Source of the DNA: Batillaria attramentaria
Lineage: Eukaryota > Mollusca > Gastropoda > Batillariidae
Reading direction: 5' to 3'
DNA length: 64,000 nt
NCBI GenBank assembly: GCA_018292915.2
Contig: JACVVK020000372.1
Coordinates: 305,001-369,000, forward strand
Below the pieces are notes generated by a model. It did no database searches, was not told the DNA's origin, and saw nothing but the letters and a program-made list of their open reading frames with translations. Shown here piece by piece: positions 10,388 to 21,406 of the stretch (positions within the stretch are counted from its first letter, which is position 1; each line of letters begins with the position of its first letter). The position numbers and the translations under genes are program-made.

Positions 10388-11601
10388 AAAGGGGCCGTTT
10401 ACCAGCCAGAAACCGACTTGTACTAATACGTTACAGCAATCTAAAGACGTGTATACGGCTCTGAATGAGAGCATGCAAGCATCGTCGAAACTTTGACAAG
10501 GCATAGCAACGAGTAGAGGTCGTCCATTTTGACTCCCCCTCCTCCCCCCCCCCATCCCCCTCCCCCTCCTCCTCCCCTCCCTCCCCCTCCACTTTCCCCG
10601 ATCAACACAATCGAACGTAATCTAATCAAAGACTGAGAAAACGGCGTGCAATCCCTAAAGTCCATGCATGCAGACCTCATGGTCGTAAACCACCACCAGA
10701 AAGTGGACAATTACTAGAGTCTGGCCGCGTACCATTCTAACCTGTCTGCAGACCAAACGGAGATGGGGACTGAAAAGAAAAACCCCACAAAACTCACTAA
10801 ACACCACACAAACAAACCCCACGCAGGCACCATAACTCTAGCGTGCTCAGGGGGTTTAGGGTGACGCTAATGCAGAAGTCATCAAAGCGAAAAGAGCTAG
10901 ATGAGCTAGTCTAGGACCACTTCTCCCGTCTCCCAATCACCTCACCTGTCAGGAATAAATTCTCCCCCACCCACTTCCACGTCGCGTACTGACCCAGTGT
11001 ATGGGAGAGGCCGGGGGGTGCATTTCTTTAAAAGCATCTCAGGAAATTGGATTAGCATTGGGCCAGCGGGCTCCCTGGGGTGCTGCTCTTTATTTCACGG
11101 TGCTGGCAAGAAGGCTCTCTAGGAACTGACCGACGTCCGAGGTGCCAGACTACTGCTGCTGCTGCGTTGGTGACGTGACCTTCTCGTTGGCGCGGTCACG
11201 CTCAGAGACAATTGGCGCGGAACAGACGTGGCTTAAAACTCTCCCACTTGGGGCCACAAGCAGGCTGAGTTGTCTTTTCTTTCCTGGCTCTATAACAGGA
11301 GAAGGATGGAAACGGAATAGCCGACCGACACACTCCTGGTCGAAATAATAGTCATTGAAAATCGAGGCCACAAGTAAAAAGGTCAGTGGTCACACCACTG
11401 AATACAGAAATGAACGCTCTATCCACTGATACACGCCAGAATTGGACCGAGTTCCTACAAATCGAGTTATTTGAAGATGTGTCTCGTGGTAGGGAACCGT
11501 GCTGGCAGTCTAAAACTCGAAAAAAAAAAAATCTTGTACATTTTGTCAGGTCGTCGGTCTTTCTGATTAATTTTTACTGACATATTAGGCACCACTCACA
11601 G
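10388..11601. other. no recognisable feature
   Basis: Mixed-composition sequence with a C-rich stretch (10533-10595). No frame, splice pair or repeat copy could be supported. Confidence 0.5.
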
Positions 11602-11707
11602 AAGTGTTCACAGCCTCATTGATTTATACTACGTGTACTATAGACTGTTGAATGGAATCACCAGATCCGATCTGAGCTGATCCGCTCATCTGATCCAACC
11701 GCTGGTT

Positions 11708-11741
<34 letters not shown>

Positions 11742-12176
11742 TGTCCGTTCTTAATAATAATAATAATAATTATAATAATAATGAGTATTGTATAGGCGCT
11801 TTACCCAATTTCATGAATCGGCTCAAAGCGCCGCGAACTGAACCCAACACGCACGCTCACGTGAATCGCACACATTCTCTCACACACCGGACATAAACAC
11901 ATTACAATCACGTGGTGCGAAGGGTCAGCTCAGCTATTCAAATTTCGGAATTTAGACTTGCATTTATTTTTCAAATTTGGTGGGCTGAACAATTCCAAAG
12001 CAGAGGGGGAGGAAGCCGGAGTACCCGGAGAGAACCCCCGACGATCGGCCCGAATGAACGGTGCCACATACGAGAAGGAAAAATTCTTTGCCCCGAGTGG
12101 GACTCGAACCCCTGACCTCTCGCATTGATGACAAGTCTCTTTACCACTAGACCACCGACCGCCCCAAGTGTTCACA
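11602..12176 (-). mobile_element. SINE B copy 1, with distal 11-bp duplication
   Basis: SINE B is a tRNA-derived element of about 400 bp. On the minus strand it begins GGGGCGGTCGG, carries an A box TGGTCTAGTGG and a B box GGTTCGAGTCCC (both canonical for internal RNA polymerase III promoters), a central block around CCGGGTACTCCGGCTTCC, and ends GCGCCTATACAATACTC then (ATT)n. This copy spans 12165 down to about 11752. The 11-mer AAGTGTTCACA lies directly beyond its 5' end (12166-12176) and again at 11602-11612, about 140 bp beyond its ATT tail. The inserted unit may therefore include extra 3' sequence with a (GA)n run (11711-11739). Confidence 0.85.
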
Positions 12177-12470
12177 CATGTATCCGCAGATAACCATCAG
12201 GGATCGAAACAGGGAGGCTTCCTGCCTGGTGCATTTCGACGATCTTCCCTGGCTTTCAACCCGCCGACGAGGAGGTTAGTATCACCGAGTGCAGAGTCAT
12301 CGAGCTCTCATCATCAAATTCATCATCAAGTTATTCAGTTCTGACAGCTTTACATCACTGGCCCCTTTTACTGGTGGTCATCTCGCGGTTTGGGGCCGAT
12401 ATAATCGCTAATAATTTTTCGACACGTGTATCAGTTCATAAAATTAATCTGCAGTCTATCAGTTGTTTGG

Positions 12471-12639
12471 GGGAGCCGGGGTGGTCGAATGGTAGAGCGT
12501 TGGACTTCTAATGCTCGGGTCGTGAGTTCGATCCCGGCTGGGGCCAAATATTTGTGCTGGCTTTTTCATCGTTGCCCTGTCTTTGATATCACCCTATGTG
12601 GTGGAAAAGGACGTTAAACCCCCAAACACCCACCCACCC
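12471..12639 (+). mobile_element. SINE A copy (tRNA-derived), full length
   Basis: SINE A is a tRNA-derived element of about 170 bp. It opens GGGGAGCCGGGGTGG, has A box TGGCCGAATGG (here TGGTCGAATGG) and a B box within GAGTTCGATCCCGGC. A body with CTTTTTCATCGTTGCCC and GTGGTGGAAAAGGACG follows, and the tail is TTAAACCCCCAAACACCCACCC. The head resembles a Leu/Ser-type tRNA. Directly downstream is TACAGTATCTCGGGTA, which also flanks the copy at 60.1 kb. Confidence 0.9.
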
Positions 12640-12659
12640 TACAGTATCTCGGGTAGGGC

Positions 12660-13083
12660 GTTATCTTAATTCATTTTTTTTTCATTAATGCATGGATGTA
12701 TAGGCAGGAAAGAGAAGCGAACTTCGGGTACTAACTTACCCTGTTTGTCTCCGCTGAACAGTTAGCCCAGTCTTTGAATTGGAGATTTGGAGAGCATTTC
12801 CACGGGGGGGGGGGGGGGGGGAATGTTTAACACCTATCCACCCTGCTTTAAGTGGGAGTAAGCCAGTAAATGTTGGCCGATTACGTAATTGAGCTCTCTT
12901 GAATTTTACGAGATTTTTTTCAACTGTTGAATTAATGTTGGCAAAATCCTCTAAATCGTGCCACAGTAAATAGCCACAGAAGTTTCTGCTGAGACAAAAA
13001 AAATAATAAAAAGGCCAACACATTATTTCACTGAAAAGCAGAAGATACTTTTGGGGCTTAACAGCTGCAAAGATGGCAACTCT
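12660..13083. other. no recognisable feature
   Basis: No supported gene. A poly(G) run lies at 12804-12821. A minus-strand CAGG/GTAAGT junction near 12740 is an isolated donor-like match. Confidence 0.4.
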
Positions 13084-13213
<130 letters not shown>

Positions 13214-13494
13214 TGCCTGTTTGTCTGTCTGGGTGCCTTTGTGTGCTGGCCAAATGACTGATGCAACTCCCACACAACTCTTCACCGTACGAACTGGACG
13301 CACATATTCGGAGCGTCACCGTGGGTTGTCACTGATGGAGCTGGAAAAGACAACTTTGACCTGGGAGAACGTCTGCTCTGTGCATTATCCAGCGCCTGGG
13401 CCGACTGCTGCGATGCATCGGAACGGACTTGGAAAAGGTGCATCGGGTCCAGAGCCCCTGGGTCCGGCAATTGAATTGGGCTGGAGAAGGTTGG

Positions 13495-13608
13495 AAATCA
13501 GATTCTTTTCTTTCTGCGTTTTGTCACAGCAAGTTGGCAGAATGATGCATCAGATTTTTTTTTTTCCTGCGTTTTGTCACAGCAAGTTGGCAGAATGGTG
13601 CAGCTGTG
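13495..13608 (+). repeat. tandem duplication of about 55 bp
   Basis: Two adjacent copies share CAGATT, a T-rich run and CTGCGTTTTGTCACAGCAAG followed by TTGGCAGAATG-TGCA. A weaker third trace (AAATCAGAC ... CTGTGTTTTGT) lies at 13670-13700. Confidence 0.75.
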
Positions 13609-13849
13609 TTTGATGATTCCCTGGCTCTCTTGCGAAGTTTGAATTAAAAGTTGAATTGTCAGGCTGCTGGAAATCAGACAGTGGCTGCTCTGTGTTTTGT
13701 ATTACAATGACAGATGGGGTGACTGGGTGGACTGGACTGAAAGTCCAGCCCGTGAGGCGCCCTGTCTGGGGCTCAGCGATCACAGATTGTGTCTCATTTT
13801 GACTTCTTGAACAGAAAATAATAAAAATAATAATGACGATGATTTTTTT

Positions 13850-13905
13850 TTTATGGTGCCTATCCTTTGGGAAGCTCTAAGCGCCTCACAAACAGAAGAA
13901 GGAGG
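13850..13905 (-). mobile_element. LINE 3' UTR remnant
   Basis: The minus strand reads GTGAGGCGC, TTAGAGCTTCCC and GGATAGGCACC, then poly(A). This matches the 3' region of the minus-strand LINE at 39.11-39.15 kb (GTGAGGCGCCCAGAGCTCC ... GGGCGCC) with substitutions. Confidence 0.5.
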
Positions 13906-13940
13906 GGAGTGGGTGAGGGTGCGGGGGGTGGCCGCCCGAG

Positions 13941-14367
13941 GGACGAGCAGTAATAATAATAATAATAATAATGAGTATTGTACAGGCGCTTTACCCAATT
14001 TCGTGAATCGGCTCAAAGCGCCGCGAACTGAACCCAACACGCACGCTCACGTGAATCACACGCATTCTCTCACACACTGGACATAAACACATTACAATCA
14101 CGTGGTGCGAAGGATCAGCTCTGCTATTTAAATTTCGGAATTTAGATTTGAATTTATTTTTCAAATTTGGTAGGCGGAACATTTCCAAAGCAGAGGGGGA
14201 GGAAGCCGGAGTACCCGGAGAGAACCCCCGACGATCGGCCCGAATAAACGGTGCCACATACGAGAAGGAAACATTCTTTGCCCCGAGTGGGACTCGAACC
14301 ATTGACCTCTCGCATTGGTGACAAGTCCCTTAACCACTAGACCACCGACCGCCCCGGTAGAGCAGTA
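13941..14367 (-). mobile_element. SINE B copy 2
   Basis: Full-length SINE B from 14355 (5' end) to the (ATT)n tail at about 13953. The flanks GGACGAGCAGTA (13941-13952) and GGTAGAGCAGTA (14356-14367) match at 10 of 12 positions and look like a slightly decayed target duplication. It sits beside the LINE remnant at 13.85 kb. Confidence 0.88.
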
Positions 14368-14563
14368 CAGCCGCCCAAGCAACAAAGACTATCTTGCGGC
14401 AAAACATGGGGAAGGGGAGGAGGTACAATAATACAAACAGATAAAGAAACATTTTCGAACTTTCATATCTTGAAAACGATCGCGCAGAATGGAGAATTTA
14501 ACCAAAAGTCCTTCCACTGAGTTCACCTGCACGAGATTTCCGAGATGGTTTCCTAGCCTGCAC

Positions 14564-14975
14564 TAAGATGACATCATCATGGTTTAAGAAACCATGGAAA
14601 CAATGGAAGGATGATGTCTCGCCGCATGCCAGATTAGGGTCGGATTTCTACGACCAGTTAACTCTTATTTTGAATAAGTCCACAATAAACATTGCGATTA
14701 AGTGGCGTCGATTTGACTGCACTCCACTTCCATATACAGACTTCAACATAAGTCAAGGACCACCTTGACAGGCAGGTCTAATTTTTTTAAGAATCCACAA
14801 AAAATAGAGATCAAGGAATCTTTCAAAATTTTTTGCTGTGAAAGTGTTAAAGGGTTAACAATGCAGCCTGCAAAGCTTGCTGAAGCTGAAAAACCACCAT
14901 GTGCTGCACGGACATCTTCCAGGAATTTTAGCCAAATTTGCAAGTGGTCCTTCACTTATGTTGAAGTCTGTAGTT
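14564..14975. other. unclassified segment with nested inverted repeats
   Basis: Two symmetries are visible. CATGGTTT-AAG-AAACCATG (14578-14596) is a perfect short hairpin inside GACATCATC ... GATGATGTC. ACAGACTTCAACATAAGT followed by AAGGACCAC (from about 14736) recurs inverted at about 14942-14970, some 180 bp away. Frames on both strands (for example 14743-14955 minus) carry no recognisable domain. This may be a decayed TIR element. Confidence 0.4.
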
Positions 14976-15053
14976 GCCCGGTACATGCTGTGGCAACAAC
15001 GGTCCACGTGACCTGATTCAGATTTGCACCTGCCTGTACTCTTTTTTATGAGG

Positions 15054-15088
<35 letters not shown>

Positions 15089-15120
15089 GATGATGATGAT
15101 GATGTTGTTGTTGTTGTTGC
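15054..15120. repeat. (TTG)n/(ATG)n microsatellite
   Basis: TTG units, then GATGAT units, then TTG again. Confidence 0.9.
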
Positions 15121-15246
15121 TTAATCTCGCTTTTGTTTTGTTTTGTCTACGATGCATTGTAATTACTGCACGCTTCCTCCATATGTATTTGATAGTGTAA
15201 CCTCTTCTATTTGAATGGGTCGCTGGCCTGTCAAATAAATTATTCT

Positions 15247-15248
<2 letters not shown>

Positions 15249-15296
<48 letters not shown>

Positions 15297-15466
15297 GGGG
15301 AGCCGGGGTGGCCGAATGGTAGAGCGTTGAACTCTCAATGCTCGGGTCGTGAGTTCGAATCCCGCCGGCTGGGGCCAAATATTTGTGCTGGCCTTTTTTC
15401 TCGTTGCCCCGTCTTTGATATCACCCTTATGTGGTGGAAAAGGACGTTAAACTCCCAAACACCCAC

Positions 15467-15504
<38 letters not shown>
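15249..15504 (+). mobile_element. SINE A copy inserted in a (TC)n microsatellite
   Basis: (TC)n at 15249-15294, a full SINE A at about 15297-15471 (with the canonical B box GAGTTCGAATCCC) and (TC)n again at 15472-15504. The same repeat on both sides indicates insertion into a TC array, so the target duplication is hidden in TC units. Confidence 0.88.
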
Positions 15505-15508
<4 letters not shown>

Positions 15509-15779
15509 CCGCTAAGACCTGCCTTGCCATATTCTATACTTGCCACCAGTTTCCCCATTAACTATGATGTTTTGTTTCGTAAACATCCCGGTGTTTTTCT
15601 CTGCATGAGGGGATCTAAAGCTGATGTTTCAAAACTGCAGGCGAAAAAAAAAAACAAAAAAAAAACACTCAAATGTATTCTGCGCGAGCTGCAGCTGGGA
15701 AATTGCCTCTGTGTTTACCGTGTGGAGCAAATAACGACACTGCTTGCAACAGATGCAAGATGAATCAACAGAAGAAGTC

Positions 15780-15801
15780 CTCTCTCTCTCTCTCTCTCTC
15801 T
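15780..15801. repeat. (TC)n microsatellite
   Basis: Uninterrupted TC run. Confidence 0.9.
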
Positions 15802-16292
15802 CTGAAAAATACAGTTCTGTATCAGTTAACTTTCTCACTTTCACACATGGGTCGGAACTCTGTAAGAAGGTCCCTAGATTTGACCCCTGAAATCTCATCC
15901 TCCCCCTAACTCCCCATCCCCCACCCCACCACCACCACCACCCCATCTCCAAACATGTCTCTGAACAGTTGTCGTTCTTTCACTGAGGACAGGAGAGTAG
16001 TTCCCCCTGACCCAGACCGATAACATTTCTATCAGGCCTGAAACACCAGATCTAATCTATCGCCCGATCTAAGCTAGTGACACGGCGGGCCAAAACATTT
16101 TTCCGGCTCATTTGATTTTAACCGGCCGAAAAATCCGATTTGATCTCGTAATCTGCTGCGCCAGCCGCTCTTTTTTTAATCACGCGGGAACGGCAGGAGG
16201 CTTGTGCTCCAGGTTTTTCATGGACGTCGAATTTCCTGACATGATGACAAGCGATGGAGCAAATTCTACCGACAAGAATAAATGAAGTGAAG

Positions 16293-16294
<2 letters not shown>

Positions 16295-16323
<29 letters not shown>
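16295..16323. repeat. (GA)n microsatellite
   Basis: Uninterrupted GA run. The following 16330-16700 shows an open plus-strand frame (16457-16711) without a recognisable domain. Confidence 0.9.
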
Positions 16324-16327
<4 letters not shown>

Positions 16328-16719
16328 GTGCTGGTTCTTCCTCGTGCTCCTCTTGAAGCAGAGCATTTTAGCTGTATCCGACTGATTTATTCGAATTTAA
16401 ATTAGTGGGGTTCATACACTTTCTTCTCCTCTCTCTGCGAGATTCGTGAATATTATTTGAGTAAAAGCGCCAGTATCAAAGAACTTGCGATAGAACATCC
16501 AGGACTTACTCTTCCAGGCAAGAAGACAATTAGTACTAATATGCTGTCCGAACCGCAGTGTATAAACATGACCATTTTGCAGTTTAAAAGGGAAACAAAC
16601 TCTCTTCAACATTTCCTTTCAGTTCCTGACAAAAACGTTGTTGCTTCCCTTCAAGTAACAGTCGAACGAACGGACAATGCGCTCACTGCGTGCTGTCGCT
16701 TCGGGGATTAGATATTTAC

Positions 16720-16787
<68 letters not shown>

Positions 16788-16881
16788 AATGTTTTGTGGC
16801 GAGAAGAATGTGAACGGGCAATGTTCACCAAGTGTTTTTTCTTTTCATCTTCAGATCAGATATTTACAAAATAAACACACA

Positions 16882-16912
<31 letters not shown>

Positions 16913-16917
16913 GCGCA
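16720..16917. repeat. two (CA)n tracts, the second passing into (GC)n
   Basis: CA at 16720-16783 and at about 16875-16898. The second continues into CGCGCG to 16916, a strong alternating purine-pyrimidine run. Confidence 0.9.
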
Positions 16918-17562
16918 TCTAAGTCTTCCCATGAGTGCAGTTTGGCGCACAATCGCATCAAGATCGGACTGAAAGAAAGAGCCTGCAAGGAACTCCGCCT
17001 CAGTGACACCAGAGAGTCGTCAGCTGTACCGATAACACGGAACTCAACCGCTTCCACTTGGTGCCACTGCTCCTGCCCTCACCTTCCATTTTCTTATCTC
17101 CTGCTCACAAGAGCTACCGGGGAGCAGTTCAGGAAGGGTGCCTTGCTCGATACCCTTTGAATTTAACAGCATTACCGGGGTTCTGCACCCGTTCTGGCAT
17201 CACGTCATCATGTCTGATACGTCTGTACCTTTCAAAGAGTGAACTAAAACAACAGAACATAACGTCTACATCTACCTTCTTCTTCCTTTTCTGTTTCTTT
17301 TTCTTCCTCTTTTAATTTTGTAGGGCTGTTGTTGTTGTTTTCTATTGTTCTATATTTCTTTTGTCTTTCTTTCAGTCTTTCTTCCTATTTTCTTTTCGTC
17401 CAAGTCAACTTCCAGCCGCTTTCGGAAGACAGGTTGGACAAGTGTCCAGCCGGCTTTGGCTGCAAAACGTGAGGCAAATAAAGCAACCTGCCAATTCAAA
17501 TTACGTAATTGTTTTGAAACTGACATTGCAGTTCACATGTTCACCATCACAACTGACACTTT

Positions 17563-17563
17563 C

Positions 17564-17649
<86 letters not shown>

Positions 17650-17660
17650 CCGCGCGCGCG
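17563..17660. repeat. (TG)n passing into (CG)n
   Basis: About 84 bp of TG followed by CGCGCGCG and TGTG. Alternating purine-pyrimidine throughout. Confidence 0.95.
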
Positions 17661-17797
17661 TGTGTTCATTTATATCTTAAACACCCGAGGAAAAAATGAT
17701 GTTTTATCCAAGTTAACGTCAAGCTCTCTAACCAATCTTGGACAGCTGCCAAGCAGTGACGGAGAACCGCAAGGCAAATGAAGCAAAATGAATTTAT
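17661..17797 (+). repeat. interspersed repeat R3, copy 1
   Basis: The blocks CTTAAACACCCGAGG, GATGTTTTAT, GTTAACGTCAAGC, GCCAAGCAGTG and AAGGCAAATGAAGCAAAAT occur in the same order at 24655-24778. Each copy directly follows a TG microsatellite. The family is unnamed; it may be a retroelement 3' end. Confidence 0.6.
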
Positions 17798-17799
17798 AA

Positions 17800-18239
17800 A
17801 AAAAAACAAACAAAAAAACATTCAAATGGCGCACTTTTTTCATGCTGAGCACGCTTTCAGCATCAACTGGTGAGGTCTGATATCTTGGTTTTCCTTTTCC
17901 TTTTGCTTTACCCAGTAATTACACCCCTCTCCCCCCCCAACCCCCATCATCCTCCCCCCCCCCACCCCCCTCTTTGAGGTACTGCCCATCTTAATTGCAA
18001 AACATATTGCAGCTCGTGCAGCAAAACCTGAATTCAATTTCTGTGTAATGTTCTCATTACCAGGCGAGCTTTTCATGTCTTCTCTCGTAAATGAAACATC
18101 CAGACCCCTTAAATGCACGTCTTCCGATATGTCTCAGCTCACAGATCGTCCTGCGCTGTTCTGAAGGTGTCTAACGCTAATTTGCAGCATTTAGACACAT
18201 GCACAGTTACACTATCTCAAGGCTGTCGCTCAGCTAGCA
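17800..18239. other. no recognisable feature
   Basis: Contains a C-rich stretch (17925-17970). No coding or repeat assignment could be supported. Confidence 0.4.
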
Positions 18240-18506
18240 GGGCCCGCATGTAAAACTCGAGGTTCATTTAACCCACGGCTTCAGGCCTAACCCAGACTAG
18301 GACAAAAGAAACCCCCAAACAAAATTAAATATAAAAAAGGAAGTAGAGAAAGAAAGACAAAAATCCTTCTATAACGGCTTAGGCACCTTGCTGAAATGGA
18401 CCCGCTTCCTGATTTTAAAAAAAAATAACCCTAGAGCTAGTTTTGTACGAGGTTAGACTCTAACCCGGGGCTGAATTCCCTAACCCCTTTTACATGCGGG
18501 CCCAGA
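18237..18506. mobile_element. 264-bp TIR element (MITE-like)
   Basis: GGGCCCGCATGTAAAA at 18240-18255 is repeated exactly inverted at 18488-18503. CAG flanks both sides if the termini are set at GGCCC, a candidate 3-bp target duplication. The interior has no long open frame, so it is non-autonomous. The superfamily is uncertain: a 3-bp duplication would suit PIF/Harbinger, but TWA is usual there. Confidence 0.65.
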
Positions 18507-18616
18507 GTTCTGCATATCATTACAATAGATGGTGCAGCCTCGCTCGAAGGCGCAACTGTTCCAACGTTGTTGTTTGTTTGTTTTTGTGAAGCCTTGTGAT
18601 CTCGGAACAGAGGCGT

Positions 18617-18902
18617 TTAAACGGGCTAATTCCAACATATGCTCGAAATACTCTATCTTGATTATAAGTACAGCTCTTGATGCGATAAAATGTTCATTAC
18701 ACTTTGGTCGATCAGCCGAACATTCAAATTCTGCGACTGTTTTTACACTAGTCGAACGCTCAGTGTGGTCGCTTCTGTTGGCTCCGTGCCAGCATTACAG
18801 AGCATGTCACTGTCCAGATATCTAAGTGGTGTGATGATAGATACCACGAAAACAGTTCAGAACGATCTGTCAGCATAAAAATGGTAGCATTAGCCCCTTT
18901 AA
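18617..18902 (+). mobile_element. TTAA-bounded MITE family T1, copy 1 (internally deleted)
   Basis: TTAA (18617-18620) is followed by ACGGGCTAATTCCAACAT. The other end, read inverted, is TTAA (18899-18902) followed by AGGGGCTAATGCTACCAT, matching at 14 of 18 positions. The body between the TTAAs is 278 bp. Homologous copies lie at 32163-32513 and 40812-41173. Relative to copy 2 this one lacks about 55 bp near its left end. A TTAA duplication is the hallmark of piggyBac-type transposition. The interior encodes nothing recognisable. Confidence 0.68.
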
Positions 18903-18974
18903 GATAGAGATGGAGGCCCCTGTGTCATCGCTGTAATGTCTTTCCTCAAATTACAACTCCAAACGTAAAATCAG

Positions 18975-19060
18975 GCAATAATAATAATAATAATGACAGT
19001 ACTTACAAGCGCTACAACCTATTAGTTAAAAACAGTTATAGGCGCTTAAATATTTTTAAA
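18975..19060 (-). mobile_element. retroelement 3' tail with stem-loop and (ATT)n
   Basis: The minus strand reads AAGCGC, CTATAAC, a loop, GTTGTA, GCGCTT, then TGTAAGTACTGTC and (ATT)n. The stem AAGCGC/GCGCTT is perfect. The same element end is present on the plus strand at 40706-40790. Confidence 0.55.
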
Positions 19061-19065
19061 TGGAG

Positions 19066-19134
19066 AGAGAGAGAGAGAGAGAGATACAAAAGTTTTCAAC
19101 GCCATAAGGTCAGGGCACACACACCACACACACA

Positions 19135-19172
<38 letters not shown>

Positions 19173-19182
19173 GCGCGCGCGC
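19066..19182. repeat. (GA)n and (CA)n/(CG)n microsatellites
   Basis: GA at 19066-19084, then CA with CCACAC interruptions from about 19118, ending in CGCGCGCG. Confidence 0.9.
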
Positions 19183-19189
19183 GATGCAA

Positions 19190-20090
19190 ACCAGAACAGT
19201 CAAGTGGTGTTATAGGAAGAGAAAAACAGGTCGGTTTTGAAGTTTTTCTTGAAAGTTTTAAGGGAGGGTGCTTGGCGCAGTGAATGAGGGAAAGAATTTC
19301 AGGGAGATTGGGCTTCTCGAGGCTTTAATTGGCTTAAAAGCAGTAACATTACGTTCACAAGCTTGACGTCTAATTGATGATGGCATTTCAAATTGGTCTC
19401 CCTTTCAGTAACAACCAGAATTTCACATGCAGAAATTAATTTGGCGGCAGGTTCACCTCTGAGCACGTGAAGACAACTCAGGGAATAAAACATTTTACGA
19501 TTCTGTGTTTGGTTCCAGAGGAAGGTACAAATTTAACTCTGCTGCTACCAAATAAGTTTTGCAGGCACCCATTCCTTCGCCGAGGAAGACTGGAAGCTCA
19601 ATAAAAGTATAATCTGTTTACAAGAATGAAAAATAAAGAAAGCTGGAGTTAGAAATGACATTTCACATTATGAACCAAGCAAAGAAAGATGTGGGAAGAG
19701 AATCGTAAGAACGGCGAACTCCCCCGTGTGCTAAAGGATATGTGTTAAGGAAGTTGCGTAACCTTTCGGCAAACAGAAAAATAGGCTGTTTCGTTTCGTT
19801 TCGTTTCGATACTTTTTTTTATTGTAGTAACAAATGGCCACCAAGCTTTTTATATGTATGAAGGGGCATTGTATGTATCAAGGGGCTTCCTATTAATTTT
19901 ACCATGACTATGATTTGTGAATTTCGATAGGTTTTCCGTTTACTTGCCTTGGGTAGTGTTATCGTAAATGGCAATATAGGTATATACATATATACCTAGT
20001 TACTGAGACATTTACGCAAAGTCAGCATCCAAGACTGTCTCACGACCTAGGTGGCAAAACGTGAGACTAGCAATCAACCGGTTAGACTCT
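19190..20090. other. no recognisable feature
   Basis: AT-rich, apparently single-copy sequence with a short (CGTTT)n run near 19791-19807. No supported gene. Confidence 0.4.
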
Positions 20091-20092
20091 CT

Positions 20093-20289
20093 TATATGGG
20101 GGGGAGCCGGGATGGCCGAATGGTAGAGCGTTGGACTTGTAATGCTCGGGTCGTGAGTTCGTATCCCGGCTGGGGCCAAATCTTTGTGCGGCTTTTTCAT
20201 CGTTGCCCCGTCTTTGATATCACCCGTATGTGTTGGAAAATGACGTTAAACCCCCCAAACACCCACCCACCCACCCCTCCTATATGGTT
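20093..20289 (+). mobile_element. SINE A copy
   Basis: Full length from about 20102 to 20277, ending in (CCCA)n. Flanks share TATATGG with one further imperfect match (CTTATATGG before, CCTATATGG after), a short target duplication. The body has TGTGTTGGAAAATGACG instead of the usual TGTGGTGGAAAAGGACG. Confidence 0.88.
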
Positions 20290-20874
20290 GTAGATCTACT
20301 GAGAAAGTAAGTCAGCAAGCAAGCTGATCTCATGGCCTAGGTGGCTAATGGTTGGATTCACGTTCAAACGTGCAGTCTTCTAATGGTATTTACACAATCC
20401 CCGTAAGAGAGTTCAAATTTCAGGTGGCCCTGGTGGACACTGTATCCAGATCTCGCTTTTCCTGCAGTGATAATTGAAAGTGCAACTAATGAAACCCGAG
20501 ATAGCGCGGTACCCTGATCGATACAGGGGCCCTGTCCTGACAGGTTGCATACAATACGGTCAGTACGAAATAAGTGCTGCCAAACTGAACCAATCAACGC
20601 GCAGTGTCAACGGACGAAAATGACCGGACCTGCCCGAGGTTCCTGGCTGCAAGCTGGCGCCCCCCAAAGGCTGCTAAACTTGACATCAAAGTAAAAGACC
20701 ACAGGATCTCAAATTGTAGAGAACAACAGCTGACTGTTAGTGGACTCAGGGGACACACGTGTAGCTAAGGAGATGGGTTCGATGCACTTCGAGCAGTGCG
20801 CTTTGGAGGGCTAATGCTGTCGTGCGCCTGCAAGACTAATGATGATGTTGTTTTCCCTTCAGCTCCTGTATGCC

Positions 20875-20875
<1 letters not shown>
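20290..20875. other. no recognisable feature
   Basis: Mixed composition; no frame or repeat copy could be supported. Confidence 0.4.

Positions 20876-20939
<64 letters not shown>
20876..20939. repeat. (CA)n microsatellite
   Basis: Uninterrupted CA. Confidence 0.95.
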
Positions 20940-20944
<5 letters not shown>

Positions 20945-21002
20945 TGAAGCTGACAGGACATCAGGGTTTTCCCATGGAAATACTGGCAGTATCTTTTATA
21001 AT

Positions 21003-21406
21003 AAATAATAATAATAATAATGAGTATTGTATAGGCGCTTTACCCAATTTCATGAATCGGCTCAAAGCGCCGCGAACTGAACCCAACACGCACGCTCACG
21101 TGAATCACACGCATTCTCACACACACACTGGACGTAAACACATTACAATCACGTGGTGCGAAGGGTCAGCTCAGCTATTCAAATTTCGGAATTTAGAATT
21201 GCATTTATTTTTTAAATTTGGTGTGCTGAACAATTCCAAAGCAGAGGGGGAGGAAGCCGGAGTACCCGGAGAAAACCCCCGACGATCGGCCCGAATGGAC
21301 GGTGCCACATACGAGAAGGAAAAATTCTTTGCCCCGAGTGGGACTCGAACCCCTGACCTCTCGCATTGGTGACAAGTCTCTTAACCACTAGACCACCGAC
21401 CGCCCC
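21003..21406 (-). mobile_element. SINE B copy 3
   Basis: Full length, 5' end GGGGCGGTCGGTGGTCTAG at 21406, (ATT)n tail at 21003-21024. A and B boxes are intact. Confidence 0.9.
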
